Part shown: in pieces, positions 1 through 7,560 of the stretch
How the letters are laid out: each line of letters starts with the position of its first letter
How positions within the stretch are numbered: the first letter of the stretch is position 1
Notes under the pieces: generated by a model
What the model saw: only the letters and a program-made list of their open reading frames with translations
What the model was told of the DNA's origin: nothing
Database searches by the model: none
Origin: Trichomonas tenax
Lineage: Eukaryota; Parabasalia; Trichomonadida; Trichomonadidae
NCBI GenBank assembly: GCA_023091735.1
Contig: JALKBU010001280.1
Location: 1 to 13,242 of the forward strand
Length of the DNA: 13,242 nucleotides
Reading direction: 5' to 3'
Made by a program: the position numbers and the translations under genes

Positions 1-83
1 ATATTTATTTTTTTTTATTGACTGTCGCCCCCCCACCCGACTACTACCCTCCTCCTCCACACACCTTTCTCTTCGATTTAGTG

Positions 84-127
<44 letters not shown>

Positions 128-241
128 AATAATAAAATTTTTTTGTCCAATTAAAATTTTTTTTGACAAAAAAAAAATATTTTTTGTTTTTAAAAATAGG
201 GGGGGGGGGGGGGAAGTATTCAAATTTGAAATTTACAAAAG
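1..241. repeat. Low-complexity homopolymer tract at window edge
   Basis: The first 241 bases hold a C-rich pyrimidine stretch (about 26-60), an uninterrupted run of 43 A (84-126), several T and A runs, and a run of 15 G (199-213). Open frames across this stretch encode only poly-Lys/poly-Phe/poly-Gly and are not credible genes. Such runs are prone to sequencing and assembly error, so exact lengths should not be trusted. No gene or RNA is seen here. Confidence 0.8.
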
Positions 242-822
242 CGTGCTTTTTGTCCATTTTTGCTGCTGTGTGTAATTGCATCACACTGTGTGGCTGCGCA
301 CAGCAGAAAACATGTAGGAAAAACACTTTTTCAAAGTCGATTGAAAATCTAAGTTATTTCGACGCTGACCGAGATCCCTCGTTTTTTTAGCAAGTAAATC
401 CTTAGCATCACATGAATCTAAGTCAATCACCCGCTGAAGAAGCAAGGGATCTCGTGTTTTTTTTTGCCAAGATAACTTGGATTCACAAAAATATTTTGCT
501 TTTTGGCCATTTTTGATACTGAGCGCATCTACCTCACATATGATAGCTGCACACAGTATCAAAGATGTCCAAAAAGCAGAATTTTTAAAAAATTAAACCG
601 ACATGATTTTGGCAAAGGCTGATGTTTTTCGCTTCTTTAGCTGGTGACTTCTTAGAGATACATAGATCCCAGATATTCACCAGCTAAAGAAGCGAAAAAC
701 ATCAGCCTTTGCCAAAATTACTTCGATACACAACTTTCTTCTTGAAAGTGTTTTTGACCCATTTTTTTGCCATGCAGTGTGGCATAGCTGCACACAACAG
801 CAGAAATGGGTCAAAAACACCT
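242..822. repeat. Tandem array of alternating long palindromes (A-B-A-B-A), period about 253 bp
   Basis: Five inverted repeats follow one another. A1 has arms 243-270 and 299-326 (imperfect). B1 has arms 346-379 and 445-483; its cores 370-379/445-454 and 346-357/472-483 pair well. A2 has arms 497-521 and 554-578 (25 bp, 2 mismatches). B2 has arms 606-647 and 677-718 (42 bp, perfect, 29-nt loop). A3 has arms 748-764 and 804-820 (17 bp, perfect). The A units share a CCATTTTT block in the left arm and GCTGCRCACA before the right arm. B1 and B2 share a GCTTCTT-AGC-GGTGA core. A units start at about 243, 497 and 748, so an A+B pair forms a repeat of about 253 bp. No transposase frame is visible. 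It may be a foldback element or an expanded non-autonomous element. Confidence 0.75.
606..718. repeat. Perfect 42-bp inverted repeat (B2 hairpin)
   Basis: Bases 606-647 and 677-718 are exact reverse complements over 42 bp, separated by 29 nt. This is the youngest-looking member of the palindrome array. A transcript would form a 42-bp duplex. Identical arms in otherwise drifting DNA suggest recent origin or gene-conversion maintenance. Confidence 0.9.
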
Positions 823-1265
823 ATATAATGTAATTTAATTCACTCACATCAAGTTCAGATAGATATTCACCCTTTATTAATTTGTTTGACATTTTTCGCT
901 TTACATCAAATATCACCTTTTTAAAATCCGACAATCTGACACCTTACAACATGACTCATTGACATGCAAAACAGAATAGATCCAAGAACTAAAATTGATT
1001 TTTATATCCTTAAGGTCAGATTTTAATGTTGCAGTTTTGAATTAAAAATGCCACGTAATTTTTTAAGTATGACACATAAATTTCAAAAACACGTTTTGTC
1101 ATGTAAACAATTTTGTTATCACCAATGACTCAATCGAAAATTGTCATGTAAAAATAAAAAGAATTTTGTCGTGTAAAGCGCTTAGATCGTAGATATAAAC
1201 TAATTGGAAAATTGACATGTAAAAAATAAAATGCTGTGTAAATTTTGTTGTAACGTTATTTTTCA
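823..1265 (+). promoter_or_regulatory. IFT88 upstream region with repeated TTGTCRTGTAAA motif
   Basis: This A+T-rich intergenic stretch has no credible gene. It carries a repeated motif on the strand of the downstream gene: 959-970 (TTGACATGCAAA), 1096-1107, 1141-1152, 1166-1177 (TTGTCGTGTAAA), 1212-1223 (TTGACATGTAAA) and a partial copy at 1232-1242. The last copy ends 23 nt before the ATG at 1266. The sequence TTTTTCAATG around that ATG resembles the trichomonad initiator (TCA just before the start codon), although the base after TCA does not fit the usual pyrimidine. The same motif recurs just upstream of the gene at 11675 (-), which is why I read it as a candidate promoter element. Function is inferred. 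Confidence 0.45.
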
Positions 1266-1319
1266 ATGACAACGCATTTGACGTCGTCACGGGCTCGTCC
1301 ATAGACGTCATCACGGCCG
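1266..1319 (+). CDS. IFT88 N-terminal extension with in-frame TAG
   Basis: An ATG at 1266 lies exactly 18 codons upstream of, and in frame with, the long IFT88 frame starting at 1320. The 18 codons encode a Ser/Arg/Thr/Pro-rich tail, like the low-complexity N-termini of IFT88 proteins, but codon 13 (1302-1304) is TAG. The ATG is 23 nt after the last promoter-like motif and directly follows TCA, so it is a better start by context than the ATG at 1320. A CAG to TAG transition, readthrough, or genuine initiation at 1320 are all possible. Confidence 0.5.
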
Positions 1320-2840
1320 ATGTCGAGTAGGAAGGGAGCGGGATACTCCTCTGGCGGTCTTGGAACATCTGGTGGCAAAGATCACGAATATCCGAATATG
1401 TTTATGCCTTATCTTGAAATTGGCAACATTAACATGATCCTTGGCAAGTACGAGGATGCAGTTAAGAATTATAACATGGGAATTAACTATTTGAAGCCAG
1501 AACACAACAGATTCAAAGCAAGATTTAATCATGCATGTGGTGTTGCTCAAATCTGCCTCGGGCAGTACCATCAGGCTCTCTCTGCCTTCGAGACAGCAAT
1601 GAGACTCGATCCATCAATCAAAACAGGCTTCAATCTTGTTTTATGCCATGCAATTCTTTCATCACCTGATGATTTCTGCGAAGCATATAAAACATTGCTT
1701 GGCGTTAAGCCAGTCACAACAATCAGCGATATCAGCGGTAGCGATGTTCTCGGCAATCAGTTACACGTCGAACTCCCCGAGCAAATCAGATTAGTTATGC
1801 TTGCAAGCAGATTGGTTGCTAATAAAACAGTTGCGGACAAAGACTGTCAGGAGTCTTATGAATTTGTTATGCAGAGACTCAAGCAGTCAAAGTTCCCAGA
1901 AGCAACAGGTGAATTCGAAATCGCTTACTCTCTCGCACATCTCAATCACAGGAATCTAGACAAAGCAATCGACATGCTCCGATCAATCAGAAAGAAAGAT
2001 CCGGCTCTTATGGCTCTCGATGCAACAAATCTCTCATTTTTGTATTATCTCCAACAAGATTACGAGAATGCTGATAAGTATGCAGACATCGATCTTCAAC
2101 ATGATAAATATAACGCACAGGCTCTCGTCAACAAAGGTAACTGCTTGATGCAATCAAATCACGAAGAAGAAGCACGTGATCAATATCTTAAAGCCATTGG
2201 TGTCGAAGCTAATTGCGTTGAAGCACTTTACAACCTCGGTGTTGTATCAAAGATGATGGGGCAGTATGAGGAAGCTCTCCAAGTATTCGAGAAACCCCAG
2301 AGAATCATTCCAAAGTCTCCTGAAGTTGCATTTGAAATCTCAGACTGCTACGAAAAGGCATGTGTCACTGCAATCGCAACAGAATGGATCCACAGACTCA
2401 TTAACATTGCTCCAAAGGATCCTGCTGTCTGGCGTCGCATTGGTGCCATCTGTGACAGAGATCAGAATGAAAATCAAGCGTTCCATTGCTATACACAATC
2501 CTACAAATCCTGTCCTTCAGACATTGAAGTCATTCAATGGCTTGGATCGTATTTCAGGAAGAAACAGTCATATGATCAAGCATTGAAGTTCTTCCAGCGC
2601 GCAAGCGAACTCGCTCCAAAGCAGCCGAGATATCTGATGATGGTTGCAAGCTGTTATAGAAATATGGATATGAAACAAGAAGCACTTACAACATATGAAA
2701 AAGTTATGCAATTAGATCCAAACAACAAACAGTGCTTGGAGCATCTTATCAAGTTAACAACAGAATTAGGTTTAACTTCCAAGGCAGATTATTACCAACG
2801 CCTCCACAATGATCTCATGGAGCGCATCGCTTTGGCATAA
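1320..2840 (+). CDS. IFT88: Intraflagellar transport protein 88 (IFT88/polaris) homologue, TPR protein
   Basis: This is an IFT-B core subunit of the ciliary/flagellar transport train, acting between basal body and axoneme. The 506-residue frame is almost all tetratricopeptide repeats (about 27-105 and 200-480). Family-typical stretches include KTGFNLVLCHA (101-111), ATNLSFLYYLQQDYENADKY (235-254), ALVNKGN (268-274), EALYNLG (301-307), EVIQWLGSYF (403-412), FFQRASELAPKQ (424-435), MMVASCYR (440-447) and TELGLTSKADYYQRL (481-495). These match IFT88 in order and spacing. The N-terminus before the first TPR is only about 25 residues, against about 200 in animal IFT88. Nominal termination is TAA at 2838, but the same frame continues as a plausible C-terminal tail to a TGA at 3132. 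The core has no frameshift or internal stop and is clearly more G+C rich than the flanks, so it looks maintained. The next gene downstream is convergent. Confidence 0.9.
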   Translation: MSSRKGAGYSSGGLGTSGGKDHEYPNMFMPYLEIGNINMILGKYEDAVKNYNMGINYLKPEHNRFKARFNHACGVAQICLGQYHQALSAFETAMRLDPSIKTGFNLVLCHAILSSPDDFCEAYKTLLGVKPVTTISDISGSDVLGNQLHVELPEQIRLVMLASRLVANKTVADKDCQESYEFVMQRLKQSKFPEATGEFEIAYSLAHLNHRNLDKAIDMLRSIRKKDPALMALDATNLSFLYYLQQDYENADKYADIDLQHDKYNAQALVNKGNCLMQSNHEEEARDQYLKAIGVEANCVEALYNLGVVSKMMGQYEEALQVFEKPQRIIPKSPEVAFEISDCYEKACVTAIATEWIHRLINIAPKDPAVWRRIGAICDRDQNENQAFHCYTQSYKSCPSDIEVIQWLGSYFRKKQSYDQALKFFQRASELAPKQPRYLMMVASCYRNMDMKQEALTTYEKVMQLDPNNKQCLEHLIKLTTELGLTSKADYYQRLHNDLMERIALA

Positions 2841-3134
2841 CAAGAAGAAATGGCAATGCAACAGCAACAAGATATGGATATGGGATTCCAGCCACAGCAG
2901 TTTGGCAACGATCCATATGGCGTTCCAAACAACGGATATGGACCTGCAGGTGATGATATGGAAATGAGAGGAAGGCCAAAAAACAATGTTATGAATTTCG
3001 GTAAGCAGAAGGAGAACGTTGTTGCTCCAGCTTTGAATGTTGATGCAAACACAAATGGAATGGTTCAAGCTGCAAGAGCATGTGAAGGCGATGGTGGAAT
3101 GTGGGTTGACGTTGATATCGACCTCCCAGATTGA
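2841..3134 (+). CDS. IFT88: IFT88 C-terminal tail continuing in frame after TAA
   Basis: Directly after TAA 2838-2840 the same frame stays open for 97 codons to TGA 3132-3134. It begins QEEMAMQQQQDMDMGFQPQQ, is Gln/Met/Gly/Asn/Pro-rich and disordered, and ends acidic (WVDVDIDLPD). IFT88 proteins normally have a disordered, charged tail after the last TPR. The tail has no further stop or indel, gene-like base composition and a TAAA at 3146-3149, close to the TGA and resembling a trichomonad poly(A) signal. I therefore read it as part of the same gene. Whether the TAA is a recent nonsense mutation (CAA to TAA) or is read through cannot be settled from sequence alone. Confidence 0.65.
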   Translation, partial: QEEMAMQQQQDMDMGFQPQQFGNDPYGVPNNGYGPAGDDMEMRGRPKNNVMNFGKQKENVVAPALNVDANTNGMVQAARACEGDGGMWVDVDIDLPD

Positions 3135-3145
3135 AGATTCTTCAA

Positions 3146-3769
3146 TTAAAGACTTATTTTATATATATTTATGACTGAGCTAATATAGCCAACAGAGCTC
3201 TGTGGTCGATTTGTTTGAAAATCGAAGCATGATAACTTGACAAATATTGTGATTATTTCTGGACCTTGCATCATTCCCAAATAACAATCAATTATCCATG
3301 AGTTTTCATCGATAATCAAATTTCCTTCATCAATTTTCTTACCATCATCAAGAAAGCATTTCGAAACGTACATCGTATAACCAATTCTAACTTAAAAAGT
3401 CGCAGTTGCATGATCTCTATTATAATAAGTCCCAACAATATAAGTTTTAGTTTTTGAGCTTGGTATATTATTAAAGGAATGTTTTGATTTTCCATACCAA
3501 GTGCTGACAGTAACATAGCCTGTTTGTTGCTGATTAAGTGGCATAAATTATATCTGTAATTTACTCGGATATAAAGTCCGCTTTATAGACTTCTTAGCTT
3601 TTGAAATAATAATGCCAACGCATGGTAGTATAATAAAAATATGAGGTCTCTTATATGAAGTGAATTCGTTGTTAATGAAGAATGATAATTTTGCAATAAC
3701 TCTCCTAGTTGGTGGAGAAAAGGCAATTTATTTTATTGATCCCCTTTTTGTTATTGCTTTTTTAAGCAT
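3146..3769 (-). pseudogene. Unrecognised 207-codon gene with three in-frame TAA codons
   Basis: On the minus strand an ATG at 3769 (just after an in-frame TGA) opens a frame of 207 codons to TAA 3146-3148. It is interrupted only by TAA at codon 14 (3728-3730), codon 74 (3548-3550) and codon 126 (3392-3394). The segments between look protein-like: a basic N-terminus (RGSIK, TRRVIAKLSFF), a hydrophobic stretch around codons 47-60 (IFIILPCVGIIIS), then a long region with beta-type alternation such as TGYVTVSTWYGKSKHSF, KTKTYIVGTYYN, VRIGYTMYVSKCFLDDG and NSWIIDCYLGMMQG. I do not recognise the family. No frameshift is needed anywhere. It is convergent with IFT88, and the nominal stops are about 12 bp apart. 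If TAA were sense here, the frame would run on to TGA 3065-3067, antisense to the IFT88 tail. Best label today is a broken gene or one with readthrough stops. Confidence 0.55.
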
Positions 3770-3920
3770 TCACTTTAGCTTTGGCTTACGATACTCGTGA
3801 TGTCACATTTGTAATTCAAGTAATACTTCCAAGTAAAATGTTTGTAGACTTTTATGCAAATAAGTTCGCTTGAGGAATGAATTTATTCATGAACAAGCCC
3901 TGTCAAAGATAAAATGTTTA

Positions 3921-3998
3921 TTATTTCGCATTCTTAGATTTTAAAAATTGAATAATTTCGGGGGATTCCATTTCAATTGCGATTGCTAGTGGAGATTG
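3921..3998 (-). pseudogene. C-terminal ankyrin half-repeat ending in TAATAAA
   Basis: The minus strand reads SPLAIAIEMESPEIIQFL followed by KSKNAK and then TAATAAA (about 3995 down to 3918). This is the same ankyrin module found repeatedly in the array at 4.0-6.5 kb, but here it ends in a natural-looking C-terminus with a TAAA poly(A)-like signal. It most likely marks the original 3' end of the DUF3447/ankyrin gene that starts at 7443. It is separated from that gene's intact N-terminal part by about 2.6 kb of minisatellite with embedded ankyrin modules. Confidence 0.6.
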
Positions 3999-4364
3999 AA
4001 AATATAGTGATAATCAAATATGAATGATTGATTTTATGTCATAATGATAATCGAACGAGAATGATTGATTTTACATCAGAATAATGATCAAAAGTGAATG
4101 ATTGATCCAATATCATAATTATTTTCAAAAGTGAACGATGGATTCCATTTAATAACGATGATAAAATACGAATGATTGATCCAATGTCATAATGATGTTC
4201 AATTGTGAAAGACTGATTCTATATCATAATGATGGTTAAATGCGAATGAATAATTTTATATCATTATGACAATCAAAAGTGAATGATTGATTTTATATCA
4301 TCATAATAATCGAATATAAATGATTGATTATCTTAATGATGATAAAATGCAAATGATTGATTAA

Positions 4365-4453
4365 TTTCATGTTGACATCAGCGCCATGCTCAATTAATAA
4401 TTGAACGAGTTCAAGAGACTTCATTTCAATGGCAATTGATAATGGAGATTTAT
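4365..4453 (-). pseudogene. Ankyrin module 1 in the minisatellite array
   Basis: The minus strand encodes KSPLSIAIEMKSLELVQLLI then EHGADVNM: an ankyrin repeat from the TPLH-equivalent to the GADVN motif, lacking the inter-repeat beta-hairpin loop. It lies in a 65-codon open frame (4293-4490) whose flanks are translated minisatellite, not ankyrin sequence. Confidence 0.7.
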
Positions 4454-4747
4454 GCCACAATGATGATAAAATATGTATGATTAATTTCATTACATAATGA
4501 TGATAAAATGTGAATAATTGATTTTATATCATAATGACGACGAAATGTGAATGATTGATTTTATATCATAATGATGATAAAATATGAATGATTGATTTGA
4601 TATCATAATGACGACAAAATGTGAATGATTAATTTCATATCATAATGATGATAAAATTCGAGTGATTGATATAATATAATAATGATAATAAAATATGAAT
4701 GATTGATTTTATATCTTAATGATGATAAAATGCAAATGATTGATTAA

Positions 4748-4833
4748 TTTCATGTTGACATCAGCGCCATGCTCAATTAATAATTGAACGATTTCGAGAG
4801 ACTTCATTTCAATGGCAATTGATAGTGGAGATT
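4748..4833 (-). pseudogene. Ankyrin module 2 in the minisatellite array
   Basis: Same 28-29 codon ankyrin block on the minus strand (SPLSIAIEMKSLEIVQ-L-EHGADVNM type). It is 383 bp from module 1, with minisatellite on both sides. Its third-position differences from module 1 are partly synonymous. Confidence 0.65.
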
Positions 4834-5352
4834 TATGTCCTAATGATGATAAAATGTAAATGATTAATTTCATGTCATAATGATGATAAAATGTGAATGA
4901 TTAGTATCATATCATAATGATGACAAAATATGAATGATTAATTTCACATCATAATGATGATAAAATGTGAATGATTGATTTCATGTCATAATGATGATAA
5001 AATGTGAATGATTAGTATCATATCATAATGATGACAAAATATGAATGATTAATTTCATATCATAATTATGATAAAATGTGAATGATTGATATTATGTCAT
5101 AATGATGATAAAATGTGAATGATTAGTATCATATCATAATGATGACAAAATATGAATGATTGATCACATGTCATAATTATGATAAAATGTGAATGATTGA
5201 TATTATGTAATAATGAAGATAAAATGTAAATAATTGAAGTAATATCATAATGATGATAAATTGTGAGTGATTAATTCCATATCATAGCGATGATCAAATG
5301 CGAGTAATTCATTTCATATAATTATGAGGATAAAATGTAAATGATTGATTAA

Positions 5353-5443
5353 TTTCATGTTGACATCAGCGCCATGCTCAACTAAAATTTGAACGATTTC
5401 GAGAGACTTCATTTCAATGGCAATTGATAGTGGAGATTTATGT
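5353..5443 (-). pseudogene. Ankyrin module 3 in the minisatellite array
   Basis: Same ankyrin block on the minus strand, with EIVQILVEHGADVNM as its second helix and loop. It is 605 bp from module 2 (87 + 14 x 37 = 605), the longest spacer, which contains the 111-bp higher-order repeat. Confidence 0.65.
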
Positions 5444-5660
5444 CATAATGATGATAAAATGTGAATGATTAATTTCATGTCATAATGATGATAAAATGTG
5501 AATGATATATTTTATATCATATTGAAGATAAAATACGAATGATTAATTTCATATCATAATTATGATAAAATGTGAATGATTGATATTATGTAATAATGAA
5601 TATAAAATGTAAGTAATTCATTCCATATCTTAATGATGATAAAATGTAAATGACCTATTA

Positions 5661-5750
5661 GTTTCATATTTACATCAGCTCCATGCTCAGCTAAATATTG
5701 AATGATTTCCAGAGACTTCATTTCAATAGCAATTGATAATGGGGATTTAT
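5661..5750 (-). pseudogene. Ankyrin module 4 in the minisatellite array
   Basis: Same ankyrin block (KSPLSIAIEMKSLEIIQYLA then EHGADVNM) inside a 75-codon open frame on the minus strand (5560-5787). Of all modules it shows the most divergence at its edges (TTTACATCAG instead of TTGACATCAG on the plus strand). Confidence 0.65.
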
Positions 5751-5896
5751 ATAATAAAGGTATACAATTGTGAATTATATATTTCATATCATAATGATGA
5801 CCAAATGCAAATAATTGATTTCATATCATCATGATGATAAAATGTGAATGATTGATGTAATATCATAATGATGATAAAATATCAATGATTCATTAG

Positions 5897-5985
5897 TTTC
5901 ATGTTGACATCAGCTCCATGCTCAATTAAAATTTGAACAATTTCTAGAGATTTCATTTCAATGGCAATTGATAATGGAGATTTAT
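5897..5985 (-). pseudogene. Ankyrin module 5 in the minisatellite array
   Basis: Same ankyrin block on the minus strand (SLEIVQILIEHGADVNM type), 235 bp from module 4. Several codons differ from the other modules only at the third position (for example CTA for Leu and GGA for Gly). Confidence 0.65.
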
Positions 5986-6204
5986 GTCATAATTATGATA
6001 AAATGCAAATAATTGATTTCATAACATAATTATGATAAAATGCAAATAATTGATTTCATAACATAATTATGATAAAATGTGAATAATTGATTTCATAACA
6101 TAATTATGATAAAATGCGAATAATTGATAATATGTAATAATGATGATAAAATGCGAATAATTGATTCCATATCTTAATGATGATAAAATGTAAATGATTC
6201 ATTA

Positions 6205-6292
6205 GTTTCATGTTGACAAAAGCTCCATGCTCAATTAAATATTGAACGATTTCCAGGGACTTCATTTCAATGGCAATTGATAATAGAGATTT
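6205..6292 (-). pseudogene. Ankyrin module 6 in the minisatellite array
   Basis: Same ankyrin block on the minus strand, but the conserved GADVN becomes GAFVN and the start of the repeat shows an Asn-to-Ser-type change (TCTATTATC). It is 308 bp from module 5, one base short of 87 + 6 x 37. Confidence 0.65.
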
Positions 6293-6439
6293 ATATCATA
6301 ATGATGATAAAATGTGAATAATTGATTTCATAACATAATTATGATAAAATGCGAATAATTGATTTCATAACATAATTATGATAAAATGCGAATAATTGAT
6401 TCCATATCTTAATGATGATAAAATGTAAATGATTAATTA

Positions 6440-6528
6440 TTTCCATGTTGACATCAGCGCCATGCTCCACTAAATATTGAATGATTTCCAGAGACTTCAT
6501 TTCAATGGCAATTGATAATGGAGATTTA
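6440..6528 (-). pseudogene. Ankyrin module 7 in the minisatellite array
   Basis: Same ankyrin block on the minus strand (KSPLSIAIEMKSLEIIQYLV then EHGADVNM), 236 bp from module 6. It is the module nearest the intact 5' part of the gene; about one 37-bp unit and a short unique stretch separate it from the stop codons at 6568-6606. Confidence 0.65.
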
Positions 6529-6603
6529 TGTCATAATGACGATAAAATGTGAATAATTGATTTCACATCACAACAATGATTGAAATAGTTTGATTTACTT
6601 GAG

Positions 6604-7443
6604 TTATTGATGAGCAAAACTTAAGTTTACTTGAATTGCATTCAAATTTCCAATATGAAATAAAAAAGCTTCAAAATTTCCATAAGAAAAATAATCTACA
6701 GTATTCATCCACCTGATTGATCCTTTTTCTTCGAGGAGCCAATTAAAAATGTCATTATGGTGATAAGTAATCGCGGTGTCTAAATCTTTATCTGATATTG
6801 AATGGCCATCATTATATAAAGACATAATGATGCTTTTGTTACCTCCTTCAACTGCAAGAACAAATGTTTGATTCGTAATTTTGCTCCCCATCAATTTGAG
6901 ATATTCGAAACATTGATTTGATCCATATTTACATGCCACATCAATTAATGATAATCCATGATACTTTTGATTGACATCAAAGGATTCATTCATTGTCTCA
7001 ACTTGAAGTTCTTCAAGTTTATTCCATGCAACTGAGTGGAAAACTGTTCCTTGTGGATAAATGTTAATGACATCAGATGCTTTTCTGTGAGAGCCATGAA
7101 TTTTGAATTTGAAGCCTAAACTATTGAGGGTAATCTTGAGATCTTCATTCCGAGGTGTATAATCAAAGTTTTGATGTTCATGAACCATTTTAAAAAGATG
7201 TGAATATTCAAAAAGATATTTTGGACGTGCAAATGAAGCACAGTCTATGAGAAATGCAATTGTTGCAGGATTAGCCGTATTTTCTTTAAATTTATCACAC
7301 AAATTGAAATAGATTTTTTGAATTTGATCCTTTTCCAGTTGATTTTGTGTCAGAGATCGCATCAAATCAATAGGAACTATGAAACACTCTGGAATTTCTG
7401 TATCGCCGACTTTTTTGAACAATAAGTCGGCGAAAGAAGCCAT
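6604..7443 (-). CDS. DUF3447/ankyrin-family protein, N-terminal part (truncated by the repeat array)
   Basis: This is a 279-residue frame starting MASFADLLFK. Residues 1-150 look like the N-terminal domain of trichomonad ankyrin proteins. Residues about 155-240 match the DUF3447 pattern: a YHGLSLIDVACKYGSNQCFE block (161-180), then LKLMGSKIT, LAVEGGNKSIIMSLYNDGHS (196-215), then AITYHHNDIFNWLLEE (224-239). It ends at TAA 6604-6606. A second TAA (6595-6597) and a TGA (6568-6570) follow in frame just before the minisatellite. Family members usually continue into several 33-residue ankyrin repeats, and here those repeats survive only as scattered modules to 3921. So this is probably the 5' part of a disrupted gene, possibly still making a short protein. 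The exact cellular role of these proteins is not known to me; ankyrin repeats bind protein partners. Confidence 0.75.
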   Translation of the reverse strand: MASFADLLFKKVGDTEIPECFIVPIDLMRSLTQNQLEKDQIQKIYFNLCDKFKENTANPATIAFLIDCASFARPKYLFEYSHLFKMVHEHQNFDYTPRNEDLKITLNSLGFKFKIHGSHRKASDVINIYPQGTVFHSVAWNKLEELQVETMNESFDVNQKYHGLSLIDVACKYGSNQCFEYLKLMGSKITNQTFVLAVEGGNKSIIMSLYNDGHSISDKDLDTAITYHHNDIFNWLLEEKGSIRWMNTVDYFSYGNFEAFLFHIGNLNAIQVNLSFAHQ

Positions 7444-7560
7444 TTTTTAAAAATGCTTCAGAAAAGTAACAAACTTCAGAAAAAAAAAGAAACGGATCAT
7501 CAGTGATGATAGCGCCACTGGCACCCTCGGCGCTGGTGCGACGTTATCATTGCCTCAAGC
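7436..7560 (-). promoter_or_regulatory. Region upstream of the DUF3447 gene with palindrome and G+C-rich island
   Basis: Just upstream of the ATG (7443, minus strand) lies a near-palindrome (7436-7459), then a perfect 7-bp-arm palindrome ATCATCA-G-TGATGAT (7496-7510). A short G+C-rich island follows at about 7511-7545 in otherwise A+T-rich DNA. Within the island AGCGCC (7511-7516) pairs with GGCGCT (7529-7534), and GCACC (7521-7525) with GGTGC (7535-7539), an interlocked pseudoknot-like arrangement. Its position suggests a regulatory role, but none is demonstrated. Confidence 0.3.

Larger units (their letters stand above)
3998..6590. repeat. 37-bp minisatellite array with embedded ankyrin modules
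   Basis: The plus-strand unit is close to CATAATGATGATAAAATGTG followed by AATGATTGATTTCATGT, 37 bp in total. It repeats with point variation over about 2.6 kb. Seven ankyrin-coding blocks (minus strand) interrupt it. Spacing between successive ankyrin blocks is 383, 605, 309, 235, 308 and 236 bp, close to 87 + 37n with n = 8, 14, 6, 4, 6 and 4. From the C-terminal half-module to block 1 it is 453, close to n = 10 with a few bases lost. As 37 is not a multiple of 3, most blocks are out of frame with each other. At 6000-6130 there are near-identical consecutive units, suggesting recent expansion. Confidence 0.85.

Noticed and set aside
18..390. Open frames of 75-85 codons across the poly-A/poly-G start of the window
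   Set aside because: They translate homopolymers into poly-Lys, poly-Phe and poly-Gly; no coding character and likely assembly-noise territory.
2266..3068. Secondary frames inside and antisense to IFT88
   Set aside because: Shadows of the TPR-coding frame and its tail; no motif of their own.
3998..6590. The array as one long coding region for a giant repeat protein
   Set aside because: 37 is not a multiple of 3, most ankyrin modules are in different frames, and the unit contains ATGA/TATGA that gives TGA stops on the minus strand.
3998..6590. Spacers as conventional introns
   Set aside because: I see no trichomonad-type 5' GTAYGT or 3' ACTAACACACAG signals at module edges; kept only as a question for RNA data.
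3998..6590. CRISPR array
   Set aside because: Units are directly adjacent 37-bp repeats without unique spacers of constant length, in a eukaryotic gene context.
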